A DNA stretch of 64,000 nt from Tous-C4FEB sp044356555. GTDB taxonomy: Bacteria; Verrucomicrobiota; Verrucomicrobiia; Opitutales; Opitutaceae. The notes below the pieces were generated by a model. That model did no database searches. It saw only the letters and a program-made list of their open reading frames with translations, and was not told where the DNA came from. This document shows positions 44,101-53,300 of the stretch, one piece after another. Numbering within the stretch: position 1 is the stretch's first letter; each line of letters opens with the position of its first letter. The stretch covers positions 102,178 to 166,177 of the forward strand of contig JBIKWB010000010.1 of assembly GCA_044356555.1 (NCBI GenBank), in the 5' to 3' direction. The position numbers and the translations under genes are program-made.

Positions 44101-45575
44101 AGGAATCGGCCGAGGTGCTCATCGCGGCATTCGTGCAATCGAAGTCGCCACTGGTGTTCGATCAGATCTTGAAGAACCCGACATCGGCGCGCGCACTCAT
44201 CGCGGCCGTGAAGGACAACCGCATCAGTGCCGCGGCGTTTGGCCCCGGCGACATTGCCCGCTTGCGCACCCACCCCAACACCCGCGTCACCCGCGAAGCC
44301 GGCGAAGTCTTCGCCGCGATCAATCCCCCGAACCCGCAAAAGGACGAACTGATCGCGAAGCTGTTGGCCGACCTCGCGCAGCCCGGCAACCCGGCCGCCG
44401 GCCGCATGGTTTTCGCCGCCGCCTGCGCGATCTGTCACAAACTCGGCGATGTCGGCCTGCGCGACGTCGGTCCGCCTCTTGCCGGCATCGGTTCGCATCC
44501 GACCGCCGAACTGCTCGCTCACATCGTCGATCCCAACCGCCAGGTGGAGCCCAACTATTGGCAGTGGAATATCACCAACAAAAAGGGCGACGTCGCCACC
44601 GGCGTGATCGTCAACGAAAACGCCGCCAGCATCACGCTGCGCAATCAGGGCGGCGATACCGAGATCAAGCTCGCCGACATCGCCACCCGTGAAAACACCC
44701 GCCGCTCGCTCATGCCCGAGGGTTTCGAGGCCCTCGGCGCCAAGGGCCTGCGCGACCTGATCGCTTACCTCGTCGTGAATGCCAAGGCTCCCGCCACCAC
44801 GAGCGCCGCGCCTGCCGTGGCCGCGCCGGCCAACGCCGTGGTCGACGCGACGCCAAAAAGCGGAGGCCGAGGCGACTTCCCGTTGCCCGAGCCCACGCCC
44901 ATCGTTTGGGAGCCGGGCAAAACGCGCATGCTGATCATCAGCGGCGGCAGTTCGCACAAGTTCTCCGAGTATTTCGGCGTGATCGACGGCGCCACCCTCC
45001 GCGCCGCCGGGTTCTCCGTTAACTACACCGAAGACCGCGACCAAGCTGCCGCCGTTCTGGCCGAGGCCGACGTAGCGCTGATCAGCGTGAATCGGAAATT
45101 CTTCGACACGCCCGAATACCGGAAGGCGCTCTTCGCCTTCGCCGCCTCCGGCAAAGGCATCGTGATGCACCATCCCGGCACTTGGTATGGCTACGCGCAG
45201 TGGCCCGAGCTCAACGCGCAGATCGTCGGCGGCGGCGCGCGCGGCCACGACAAGATCGCGAAGTATTCGGTCAACGCCCTCAAGCCCGCGCACCCGATCA
45301 TGAAAAACGTGCCGGCCAGTTTTGAAGTCGAAGACGAACTCTACTACATCAATGCCGAGCCCGAAAAAATTCCGCCCGGCACCGCGCCCATCGAAGTGCT
45401 CGCGGAGACTTCGCCCTCGGTGAAATTCAAAGCTCCGCATCCCGCCGTGTGGATCACGTCGCATCCGAAGGCGCGCATCGTGGGCCTCACCATCGGTCAC
45501 GACGGCCGCGTCCACGACCTGCCCGCGTTCAAAACTCTCCTCACCAACGCCGTCCGTTGGGTGAGCGGAAAGTAG
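41196..45575 (+). CDS. Secreted ThuA - PVC-type dehydrogenase - HEAT - cytochrome c - ThuA fusion
   Basis: A 1459-residue exported protein with a signal peptide (to about residue 20). Residues 22-270 form a ThuA domain (VLVLHSPNAGDI, GGIVVIHAAAV). Residues 290-700 form the Planctomycetes/Verrucomicrobia-type membrane-bound dehydrogenase propeller (VMNLDWDERGRLWVCETPEYPN, ILTDTDGDGVMD, ALYVVDFYNQ). Residues 700-1050 form an Ala-rich HEAT-like helical region. A cytochrome c domain has heme motif CAICH at 1077-1081 and the later RRSLMPEGF Met ligand. Residues 1241-1459 form a second ThuA domain (RMLIISGGSSHKFSEY, GIVMHHPGTWYGYA). ThuA occurs in trehalose 3-oxidation; the cytochrome points to electron transfer in the periplasm. 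It lies between the cupin and Tm-1-like genes. Confidence 0.88.
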   Translation: MKRLLALVLLLALSTSAFAAAPLRVFIRSGPKTHGPGAHDHPRFLAEWAPLLNARGAVASGGNTFPTAEQLAETDVLVLHSPNAGDIAAADRVNLEAFVARGGGIVVIHAAAVSKDTDWFKSIIGGSWRHGTTKFLEAPMHLYFVDRAHPITRDASNWQMDDEIYYDMDVSPDAHVLATAYTPKAIDTGGRGNKEAQARAAEAVAKRKGVNIYDHQPQLWTYERTVAGGTKPYRAFVSIPGHFYENFNRANYRAILLRGIAWAGQRANPDEFCLPAELGDTLRYPAGGPTHPSKAAAKIEVHPEFNLSLVAAEPLINKVMNLDWDERGRLWVCETPEYPNGRRVPNAPARWQDSGSLKPFVTERDPEDRISILTDTDGDGVMDTKKIFADKLELVTSFVLYRRGVIAATAPDIWYLEDTDGDDVADKRTKLYTGLGINDTHAVINNLRWSRDGWIYATHGYSRGEVTTGDGKSKLGPITSGVVRFRPDGSAFEQYSSRNGNTWGLDLTWDGQVFWTQPTSGTVFFHTVLPEAILAKGKIPGTTSWKGMITNQSTFPAMTWPEQAYAQIDQVGRFTAAAGCAIYEGGAWPAPWNYSYFTGEPTLNIVHHQFVRRDGVSYDVAKEKGREQTEFIRSTDLWFRPIETRVGPDGALYVVDFYNQAVIHNDTRGPLHGPANAAVRPDRDHYFSRIWRVQHKAAVALPAVTLNRTDLTGLLRAIETSPNDHVKKTALRLAQENFSAAPQLAALSRPMGSPALTRYDAAAAATTASARAAIFAEFAAATDDWTRSALIAGAKENSTEFIAAALAPGASGSLAPFVAALAPAVPPAAAARLIQAAVAAPGPLASALLRGLVELADKIPALDAATSAALQKMIDAPDTVAPALLLAAKTDKSGALAASMQQAVSRLLADFSSAGVAPARRAEIALSLLALPSHRADALAKIGALLADSVTPEPIKKSLLATVGDLPAEESAEVLIAAFVQSKSPLVFDQILKNPTSARALIAAVKDNRISAAAFGPGDIARLRTHPNTRVTREAGEVFAAINPPNPQKDELIAKLLADLAQPGNPAAGRMVFAAACAICHKLGDVGLRDVGPPLAGIGSHPTAELLAHIVDPNRQVEPNYWQWNITNKKGDVATGVIVNENAASITLRNQGGDTEIKLADIATRENTRRSLMPEGFEALGAKGLRDLIAYLVVNAKAPATTSAAPAVAAPANAVVDATPKSGGRGDFPLPEPTPIVWEPGKTRMLIISGGSSHKFSEYFGVIDGATLRAAGFSVNYTEDRDQAAAVLAEADVALISVNRKFFDTPEYRKALFAFAASGKGIVMHHPGTWYGYAQWPELNAQIVGGGARGHDKIAKYSVNALKPAHPIMKNVPASFEVEDELYYINAEPEKIPPGTAPIEVLAETSPSVKFKAPHPAVWITSHPKARIVGLTIGHDGRVHDLPAFKTLLTNAVRWVSGK

Positions 45576-45655
45576 GGCAGGGTCTTTGACCCGCCCTTTC
45601 CGAAACCTAGCGCCAACGAAACTCCCGCAAGGGCGGGTCAGAGACCCCGCCCTAC
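45572..45655. repeat. REP-like paired palindrome, copy D
   Basis: The 27-base left arm (45572-45598), which begins with the last base of a codon plus the TAG stop of the preceding gene, matches the reverse complement of 45629-45655 with two mismatches. The whole unit folds into a long hairpin just before the Tm-1-like start. Confidence 0.85.
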
Positions 45656-45663
45656 CTCGCCCC

Positions 45664-46908
45664 ATGCCCACCATCGCCGTCCTCGGCACCCTCGACAGCA
45701 AAGGCCCGGAACACGCCTTCGTCGCGGCCGCGATCCGTCGCGCCGGCCACTCTCCGCTCCTGATCGACGTCGGCAGTCTCGATGCGCCCGCGATCACGCC
45801 CGACATCGCCCGGGCCGAAGTTCTCGCCGCGCTCCCCGGCGATCACGCCGCGACGCTCGCCCGCCGTGACCGCGGCGAATGCGTCACATTGATGGGCCGC
45901 GCCGCCGCCGCGCTCGTCACTTCGCTCCACGCCGCCGGCCGTATCCACGGTATCATCTCGCTTGGTGGCGGCGGGGGCACCGCCATTGCGACCGCCGCGA
46001 TGCGCGCGCTGCCCATCGGGTTTCCCAAGCTGATGGTCTCGACCCTCGCGAGCGGCCAAGTCGCGCCCTACGTCGGCACGTCCGATATCACGATGATGCC
46101 CGCCATCGTCGACGTCTCCGGCATCAACCGCGTTTCCCGCGCCATTTTTGAAAACGCTGCCGGCGCGATTTGCGGCATGGTCGCCGCCGCCGACGCCCGT
46201 CGCACCGCGCCCGCCGTTTCGTCCGAAAAGCCGCTCATCGTCGCCAGCATGTTTGGCAATACGACCGCGTGCGTGACCGAGGCGAAACGCCTCCTCGAAG
46301 CCGCCGGCTACGAAGTCCTCGTCTTCGCCGCCACCGGCAACGGCGGCCGCGCCATGGAAGCCCTCATCGCCAGCGGCCTCGTCGCCGGTGTGCTCGACAT
46401 CACCACGACCGAGTGGGCCGACGAATTGGTCGGCGGTGTCCTTACCGCCGGCCCCGAGCGCCTCGACGCCACTGCCAAGGCCAAGATTCCCGCGATCGTC
46501 TCCCCCGGCTGCCTCGACATGGTCAACTTCGGCGAACCGGCTTCCGTTCCCGCGAAATTCGCCGGCCGGCTGTTTTATCACCACAACCCGCAGGTGACGC
46601 TCATGCGCACCACTCCCGCCGAGTGTACCGAGCTCGGTCGCATTCTCGCCGAAAAGATCAACCGTTACACCGCCCCGGTCACGGTCCTGCTTCCGCTGCG
46701 CGCCATCAGTGTCATCAGCGCCCCCGGAAAACCGTTTCACTCGCCGGAAGCCGACACCGCGCTCTTCACGTCCCTCCGCCAGAACCTCCGCCCCGACATT
46801 CCCGTGATCGAGCATGCCGTCGAAATCAACGACCCCGCCTTCGCCCGCGCCTGCGCGGAAACCCTCATCACGCACCTGAAACATTGCACCTTTCCGGAAA
46901 AATCATAG
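45664..46908 (+). CDS. UPF0261/Tm-1-like ATP-binding domain protein
   Basis: A 414-residue protein started at ATG 45664 (MPTIAVLGTLDSKGPEHAFV), the canonical UPF0261 N-terminus. GIISLGGGGGTAIATAAM and MVSTLASGQVAPYVGTSDI follow, as do VFAATGNGGRAMEALI and IVSPGCLDMVNFG. In Tm-1 proteins this domain precedes the PEP-hydrolase-type TIM barrel encoded here separately at 39637. It likely binds a nucleotide. The upstream palindromic repeat separates it from the ThuA fusion gene. Confidence 0.9.
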   Translation: MPTIAVLGTLDSKGPEHAFVAAAIRRAGHSPLLIDVGSLDAPAITPDIARAEVLAALPGDHAATLARRDRGECVTLMGRAAAALVTSLHAAGRIHGIISLGGGGGTAIATAAMRALPIGFPKLMVSTLASGQVAPYVGTSDITMMPAIVDVSGINRVSRAIFENAAGAICGMVAAADARRTAPAVSSEKPLIVASMFGNTTACVTEAKRLLEAAGYEVLVFAATGNGGRAMEALIASGLVAGVLDITTTEWADELVGGVLTAGPERLDATAKAKIPAIVSPGCLDMVNFGEPASVPAKFAGRLFYHHNPQVTLMRTTPAECTELGRILAEKINRYTAPVTVLLPLRAISVISAPGKPFHSPEADTALFTSLRQNLRPDIPVIEHAVEINDPAFARACAETLITHLKHCTFPEKS

Positions 46909-46956
46909 CGCGGCAGTTTTCACGTTCTTGGGTTAGTGCTCGGATAGTCCCGGCAC

Positions 46957-46981
46957 TTGATGTTCCAACATAGAACATCAA
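46957..46981. promoter_or_regulatory. 9-bp perfect inverted repeat upstream of the YhcG-like gene
   Basis: TTGATGTTC and GAACATCAA are separated by seven bases. It is in the 156-base gap and could be an operator or the base of an RNA hairpin. No T-run follows. Confidence 0.45.
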
Positions 46982-47064
46982 AGCGGAGTGTGACGCCACG
47001 ACTGCCTGCCGATGATTCAGCTCTCAAGTTGAGCACACCTCCCCACGCTCGCCTGTAATCTCCC

Positions 47065-48171
47065 ATGCAGCGCAAATCCGCCCCTCGGAATAAGACTCCG
47101 CCGAAAAAAGCCGCTCCGCCTCCCTCAATTGCACGCACTCGTTCCCGCAGAGGTCGCAGCACTGACGCAACAATTGCTCGGTCGTCATACGCCACGGCCT
47201 TTCGCGAGGTGCTTGTCCTCATCGAGCGCGCCCGCCATCGCGCCTTTAGCGCCGTCAACACCGAGCTGATTGATCTCTATTGGCGACTCGGCGAATTCAT
47301 CTCCCGAAAAATCGAAACCGCCGCGTGGGGTGACGGCGTGGTGGATGATCTCGCACGTTACCTCAAAAAACACCACCCCGAGATGCAGGGCTTTACTCGC
47401 CGAAACCTGTTTCGGATGCGGCAATTCTTCGATACCTACCGCCACGACAAGAAAGTGTCAGCACTGCTGACACAATTGCCGTGGACCCAAAATCTCCTGA
47501 TTCTCGCCCGCTCCAAACGCCCCGAGGAACGCGAATTCTACCTCCGCCTCGCGATCCGCGAAAAATGGTCGAGCCGTGAACTCGAACGCCAACTCGACAC
47601 CGCGCTGTTCGAGCGCACCGTCCTCGCACCCGCAAAAGTGTCGGCAGCGCTGACACAATTGCACCCGACCGCCGGCTCCCTTTTCAAAGATGCCTATTTT
47701 TTCGACTTCCTTGAACTGCCCGAGCCTCACTCCGAATCCGATCTTCAGCGTGCGCTTGTCTCCAATCTCCGCCGCTTCCTCATCGAGCTGGGCCGCGACT
47801 TTTGCTTCGTCGGCGAGGAATACCTGCTCCAAGTCGGCGGCAAAGATTTCCGCATCGATCTCCTCTTCTACCATCGCGGGCTCCAATTCCTCGTAGCCTT
47901 TGAATTGAAGATTGAAGCCTTCCGACCCGAGCACCTCGGCAAACTCGAGTTCTACCTCGAAGCCCTCGACCGCGATGTCCGTAAGCCCCACGAGCGCCCC
48001 TCGATCGGCGTTCTCCTCTGTGCGACAAAGGACACAGAGGTTGTCGAATACGCGCTCGCCCGCTCCGCCTCGCCCGCTCTGATCGCAGACTACAAAACCC
48101 ACCTGCCCGACGCGGCCATCCTCCGCCGCAAACTCCACGAATTCTACTCCCTTGCCCAACCTCCGCGGTGA
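47065..48171 (+). CDS. DUF1016/YhcG-type PDDEXK nuclease
   Basis: A 368-residue protein. The basic N-terminus is followed by the DUF1016 helical domain (VNTELIDLYWRLGEFISRKI, GFTRRNLFRMRQFFDTYR). The C-terminal PDDEXK nuclease core is seen in FRIDLLFYHRGLQFLVAFELKIE, with the catalytic D and ExK. Such proteins occur near defence and mobile genes, with uncertain function. It sits oddly inside a sugar-oxidation region. Its gene contains two 19-bp palindromic GTGTC...GACAC units at 47455 and 47638 within the coding sequence. Confidence 0.9.
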   Translation: MQRKSAPRNKTPPKKAAPPPSIARTRSRRGRSTDATIARSSYATAFREVLVLIERARHRAFSAVNTELIDLYWRLGEFISRKIETAAWGDGVVDDLARYLKKHHPEMQGFTRRNLFRMRQFFDTYRHDKKVSALLTQLPWTQNLLILARSKRPEEREFYLRLAIREKWSSRELERQLDTALFERTVLAPAKVSAALTQLHPTAGSLFKDAYFFDFLELPEPHSESDLQRALVSNLRRFLIELGRDFCFVGEEYLLQVGGKDFRIDLLFYHRGLQFLVAFELKIEAFRPEHLGKLEFYLEALDRDVRKPHERPSIGVLLCATKDTEVVEYALARSASPALIADYKTHLPDAAILRRKLHEFYSLAQPPR

Positions 48172-48251
48172 TTCGTTGATCCGGCGAATCTCCCCGCCCA
48201 AGAAACTAGTATAGCTTCGCATCCCTGAAAACACTCCGATTCCCTCACCAA

Positions 48252-49007
48252 ATGCCCTCTCTCCGCCTCCCCTTATCTCCTTCTCTCCTTCTCTCGTTCT
48301 CCCTCCTTCTCGCGCTACCGCCCGCCCTCCGCGCCGCTCCCGCTACCCATCTCTTCGATGGCCGCACCCTCGCCGGTTGGGAGGGCGACCTCAAATGGTG
48401 GCGCGTGCAGGATGGGGCCATCACCGGCGGTTCCACGACCGAAAAAGTCCCGAAGAATTCCTTCCTCGCGACGACCCGCTCGTTCCAGAACTTCGATCTC
48501 CGTCTCAAAATCAAACTCACCGGCGATCCCAAGACCGGCATGATCAACAGCGGCGTGCAGATCCGCAGTCTGCGCGTTCCGGACCATCACGAAATGTCCG
48601 GCTATCAGGTCGACGCCGGCGACAAGTGGTGGGGCAAACTCTACGACGAATCGCGCCGCAACAAAGTGATCGCCGAACCCATCGATGCCGCCGCCGACGC
48701 CGCCGTGAAGAAGGAAGACTGGAACGACTACCGCATTCTCGCCGAAGGACCGCGCATCCGCTCGTGGATCAACGGCGTGCCGGCGCTTGATTACACCGAA
48801 GCCGATCCCGCCATCGCCCTCGACGGCAAGGTCGCCCTCCAGGTTCACAGCGGCGGCATGGCTCTGGTCCAGTTCAAAGACATCGCGATCACAGAACTCC
48901 CGCCCACGCCCGGCGCGCCGACTTGGGACAAGGTCGGTCACCCGAAACCGCGCCCGCCCGCGAAAAAGAAGAACGCCCCGCCCGCAACCGCGCCATCAGC
49001 CAAGTAA
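48252..49007 (+). CDS. Secreted DUF1080 (3-keto-disaccharide hydrolase-type) protein
   Basis: A 251-residue exported protein with a signal peptide (to about residue 26) and a concanavalin-like DUF1080 fold: LFDGRTLAGWEGDLKWWRVQ, GDPKTGMINSGVQIRS, MSGYQVDAGDKWWG, DWNDYRILAEGPRI. DUF1080 proteins are known as 3-keto-glycoside hydrolases in some bacteria, cleaving a glycoside after C3 oxidation. The C-terminus is a Pro/Ala/Lys tail. It is clearly paralogous to residues 22-215 of the fusion protein at 56662. It ends the first module; the second AraC gene follows on the other strand. Confidence 0.9.
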   Translation: MPSLRLPLSPSLLLSFSLLLALPPALRAAPATHLFDGRTLAGWEGDLKWWRVQDGAITGGSTTEKVPKNSFLATTRSFQNFDLRLKIKLTGDPKTGMINSGVQIRSLRVPDHHEMSGYQVDAGDKWWGKLYDESRRNKVIAEPIDAAADAAVKKEDWNDYRILAEGPRIRSWINGVPALDYTEADPAIALDGKVALQVHSGGMALVQFKDIAITELPPTPGAPTWDKVGHPKPRPPAKKKNAPPATAPSAK

Positions 49008-49061
49008 CACCTGCCGATTTTGAGCCTCGTAGTAGGCGCGCGGCGCACTCTCGCACCACCA

Positions 49062-49901
49062 TCACCGCCGTTCGCGGTAATGAGAAGGCGTCACACCTAC
49101 GCAGCGCACAAACGCCCGCGTAAACACATCGTTGCTCCGGTAACCGACGCTCGCTGCGACGTGTTCCATTTTGTGCTCGGTCGTCTCCAGTAACCCCTGT
49201 GCCTTTCGTATCCGCATGTAGGTGACATGCTCCATCGGCGTTCGCCCAAACTCCCGCCGGCACAACCGCCGCAGATGCTCCGCGCTCATATGACAGCGCT
49301 CCGCCAGCGAAGTCAGTTTCCAGTCGTGAGCGAGATCGTTGGCGACCAGATCCCAGAGCTGCCCGACCCGCGAATCGCTGTGCCACGGTCGCGCCGCGCG
49401 CAGCGCGAGTCCGTGCAGCAGGCTGACCCAATGATGTAGCTGCGCCGCGTCCCGTTCACCGTCCCATTCCCGGCGCAACCCACGCAGCACGTGGCCGAAT
49501 TCCTCCGCACCTGCACGCACGCGCAACGGGGACGACGCGCCCACGAGCGGACTCACCCACGAAGGTTCGTCGTAGCGCACCCACGCAAACACCCACCGCT
49601 GGCCCGGCGTGGCCACCAGTGCATTCAAGACCCGCGGCGGTGCGAGACACATCATGCCGGGACCGATTTTCTGCCAACGTCCCTCCAGGAGCACGCGCCC
49701 TTCGCCCTCCAGCACTGCGAGGAAAAAACTACCGGCCGGCTGCAACCGCACCCGACAATAAGGTGCCTGCGCCTGATCGATTCCCAGCCGCGCCATGTGC
49801 CGCACGGCCAACTCCGAACAGTCCTTCGCTTCCAGGACCCAGCGCTGACTGCGTGCGCCATCGACCGTCGAGTCGCTCTGCAGCGGGGGCGGGGTGAACA
49901 T
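49062..49901 (-). CDS. AraC-family regulator (2)
   Basis: A 279-residue regulator started at ATG 49899-49901, with the same architecture as the one at 38534-39457. The sensing region reads GSFFLAVLEGEGRVLLEGRW and APPRVLNALVATPGQRW; the HTH region reads AERCHMSAEHLRRLCRREFG and AASVGYRSNDVFTRAFVRCVG. The two are close paralogues along their full length. It is divergent from the sulfatase remnant and TonB receptor gene and likely controls the second module. Confidence 0.9.
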   Translation of the reverse strand: MFTPPPLQSDSTVDGARSQRWVLEAKDCSELAVRHMARLGIDQAQAPYCRVRLQPAGSFFLAVLEGEGRVLLEGRWQKIGPGMMCLAPPRVLNALVATPGQRWVFAWVRYDEPSWVSPLVGASSPLRVRAGAEEFGHVLRGLRREWDGERDAAQLHHWVSLLHGLALRAARPWHSDSRVGQLWDLVANDLAHDWKLTSLAERCHMSAEHLRRLCRREFGRTPMEHVTYMRIRKAQGLLETTEHKMEHVAASVGYRSNDVFTRAFVRCVGVTPSHYRERR

Positions 49902-50037
49902 GCTGCGAAGCTGACCGCCAAACGCTCCAGTGACAAGCGGTCGCTCACGCGATTCTCGTCCATCGCGATGTGGAGAATCGTCGTGAGTTGGTGTGAGGCC
50001 ACGCCTTCCCACTGCGTCGGAGATGAGCAATGCCTCT

Positions 50038-50226
50038 TCACAGGTCAACAGCGATGTGGCCGACGGCAGCCTGAAGCCCGATGCACCCACCGAACAACTC
50101 TACAACTTGGCCACCGATCCGCGGCAGTCGCGCAACGTCATTCGTGATCACCCCGAGGTCGCGACACGTCTCGCCGACCTGCTGCGCACGATCCGCGCCG
50201 GTTCGCGCACGGCGCCGTTGCCCTGA
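50038..50226 (+). pseudogene. Sulfatase C-terminal remnant
   Basis: The frame ending at 50226 encodes QLYNLATDPRQSRNVIRDHP and VATRLADLLRTIRAGSRTA. This matches the C-terminal end of arylsulfatase-type proteins, which close with a nucleotide-independent LYDLxxDPxExxN motif. There is no catalytic domain upstream; that space is occupied by the AraC gene and its promoter region. It appears to be a leftover of a deleted sulfatase, with a complete sulfatase 3.6 kb downstream. Confidence 0.7.
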
Positions 50227-50376
50227 TGCGCCCGCAACTTCCGCCGCATTCTCTGTGCAAGGAAAGTTCTGGGCTCCCGCCCCGCCGCCTGCCTCACGTC
50301 AATCACCGAGCCGCTTCAAAGCGATCGTTCGACCTTCCCTCCCTTTTCCCGAAACAAACGCCAAAGAATCCCTGCC

Positions 50377-53300
50377 ATGAAACATCCCCAATCCACTGCC
50401 ATCATCCTCACGCTTGCCTCGGTGTTCGCGGCTACGGCGCGACCCGCCGAGGATACCGGTGCGAAAACAGGCGAAAAGCCCGGCGAACCCGTCGTCGAAC
50501 TCAGTCCGTTCACGGTTTCCGCCAACAGCGACCGTGGTTATCAGGCTACAACCACACTGGCGGGGTCCCGACTCAACACCCCGCTCCGCGACGTCGGCGC
50601 GCCGATCTCGGTCGTGACGAAAGATTTTTTCACCGATATGGGCGCGACCGATGCGGCCTCCGTGCTCGCTTTCACCACCAGCATGGAAGTGGCGGGCGTG
50701 CAGGGAAACTTTGCCGGGGGCGGATTGACGGGAGGCGCCCAACATTTCGATATCACCGCAGAGCGAACGACCCCACAAAGCAGCGGACAGCGCGTGCGCG
50801 GCTTGGCAAAGGCTTCGATTACCCGCGGATTTTTCCTCACCGATATCCCCTTCGATAGCTTTAACACGGATCGGCTGACCATCAGCCGCGGGCCCAACGC
50901 CTTGCTCTTCGGCATCGGCGAGGTCGGCGGGGTCATCGACAACAGCCTCAAGCAGGCGGAGACCTACGGTAATTTCGGCGAAGCCGCGATCCGCGTCGGC
51001 CTGCGCAGCTCGCACCGCGAGAACCTCGACTACAATTTCGCCCTGGTGCCGAACCGCGTCGCGCTGCGGATCGCCGGCCTGCACGAAACGACCGAATTCC
51101 AGCAGCGGCCGGCGTTTGAAATATCCAAGCGCGTCTACGGCGCGCTGAAAGCCGTCCTGTTTGAAAACAAGCGATCCGGAATCCTCGGGCCGCTGACGCT
51201 CAAAGCCAATGGCGAAGCCGGCCGGACCGTAGCCAACCCGGCCAATGTCATCCCGCCCTTGGATGGCATCACGCCGTGGTTTTCGGCTCCGTCCTATTCC
51301 GCTGCTGAAATTCGGGCGCTGAATGACGGCGGGTTGCCCGCTCGGATCGCCTGGGCGGGGAACGGCGGTTTCGTGCCCAAGCTCGTCGTGGACAATCGCA
51401 CCGGACTGTTCACCGAAGCCAACATTCCCAACGCGGGGCTTACGCCGTGGTTCTTTCAACTGCCCGTGACCTACAATTCCCCCGGTGCGCAGCGCGCGAG
51501 TGTTGGTCTACCGGACGCCTCGATCGCCGGCGTAATCGGGCGCGTGCAATGGCAGCTCCTGAATCCGGCCTCCCCGCCCAACACGCGCCAAGTCGACTTC
51601 CTCGGCGTCGCTCCGCTGGAGTTTCTCGGTCTCCTGCCAGGCTACACAAGTCCGGTCATCCAGGATCGTAGCATGCTCGATAACACGAAACTCATGGTCG
51701 CCGGGGATGGCAGCCGGGTCCGCGAGAATTTCGACGCCAAGAATCTGGCGTTGGATCAAGTCCTTGCCGGGGGGCGAGGGGGCATTCAATTCGCTTATGA
51801 TCGGCAGCGGTATGAGAACAAGTCCCAGTTGGTGCATGCGGATACCAGAAGCAATATGCTCATCGTCGACATCAATTCCTACCTGCCCGACCTCCAGCCG
51901 AATCCCAATGTGGGCCGCGCCTACATCCTGTCGCAGGGCAACGGGGACGACATGGCCGAACGCACCCGCACGACGAGACGCGAAGCCGCGCAGGCGACGG
52001 CATTTTACCGGCTCGATTTCACGGAAAAGCCCGGCGTGGTGCGGTGGCTCGGCCGGCACACCTTGACCGGTTTTTGGGGCACGCAGGAGATCGACCGCAG
52101 CTTCCTGTTTCGCAATCCGGTTTGGACCGATGTCCCCGGGGCCAACACGAACATCGCGGGCGCTCTCGCCGGTCCCCTGTTGAACGGACCGCGCATGAAG
52201 GTCATGCAAGTCAACTACCTCACCCCATCGCTCCAGAGTCTCACCGCGGCCAATCAGGTCCGCATCACCGACTACGTGACCAATCCGATCCCGCGCAACG
52301 GCGACCGGTATCGGCAAGTTTACAGCCACTTCGGCGCGCCGCGGCGCAACCCGCAGAACGGCACGCCGACGTTCACGGATGAGTTTCAGGTTTACTACGC
52401 GCTCAACGACGGCGACCGCACCATTCAGAAGATCGAGTCAAAGGTCGCGAGCTGGCAGGGTGAGTTTTGGCGGGGGCATTTGATCGCGATGCTCGGCGCG
52501 CGCCGCGATATCTCGCGAACCTACTCGAGCCCCGGCGTCGCCCGGTTGGCCAACGGCGAGTGGGACATCCGAAACATGGATATCGACTATGCCGCACCAT
52601 CGACCAACAGCGGCAACACCGTCACCAAGAGCCTCGTCCTGCATGTGCCGAAAGCGTGGACCAAAGCCCTGCCGACCAACGTGAGCGCGCACTTCAGTGA
52701 GTCCGGAAACTTCACGGCGGACCTTGCCCGCAACGACATCAAGCGCAACCCGCTGGGCAATCCGACCGGCAAGACGCGGGACTACGGGATCACGCTTGAG
52801 CTCCGCGACCGTGCGCTCTCGCTGCGCCTTAACCGCTTCGAGACTTCCAGCGAAGCCGTTTCCTCCGGCCTCGGCGGCGGCGGGCTCGCCGGTGGCGCGA
52901 TCGCCACGATGCTGGAGCGGGCGTTCGACAATTCGCGCACGCTGACAATCCAGCAATACCTCGGGGCCCCGGGGCAGCCCCCTGGCGCGGTCGCACGCTT
53001 CGCGTCCTACCAACAACTCTACGATACGATTCTCAACCTCTCGCTCGCGAAGAGCCACGGCAACCGATACAACACCGTGGACGGGGCGAACGGGCAGCCC
53101 TTCGGGGCTTCGCTGAATCCGGTCCAACGCCCGACGATCACGAATTCCTATACCGCGAAAGGCTACGAGGCGGAGCTCGTCGGCCGCGTCACCCCGAGCT
53201 GGAACGTGTCCTTGAACTACTCCCAGCAGGAAACCGTTCAGTCCGACACCGCCGTCCTCGCCGCCGCGGTCGCCCGGTTGCATCGGGAGGAGATTGCCGC

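Noticed and set aside
43974..45806. A 610-codon minus-strand frame
   Set aside because: Shadow of the ThuA fusion; it also crosses the palindromic repeat and has no family similarity.
47065..48171. YhcG-like nuclease as part of a defence island
   Set aside because: No restriction, toxin or other defence genes adjoin it; neighbours are sugar-metabolism genes.
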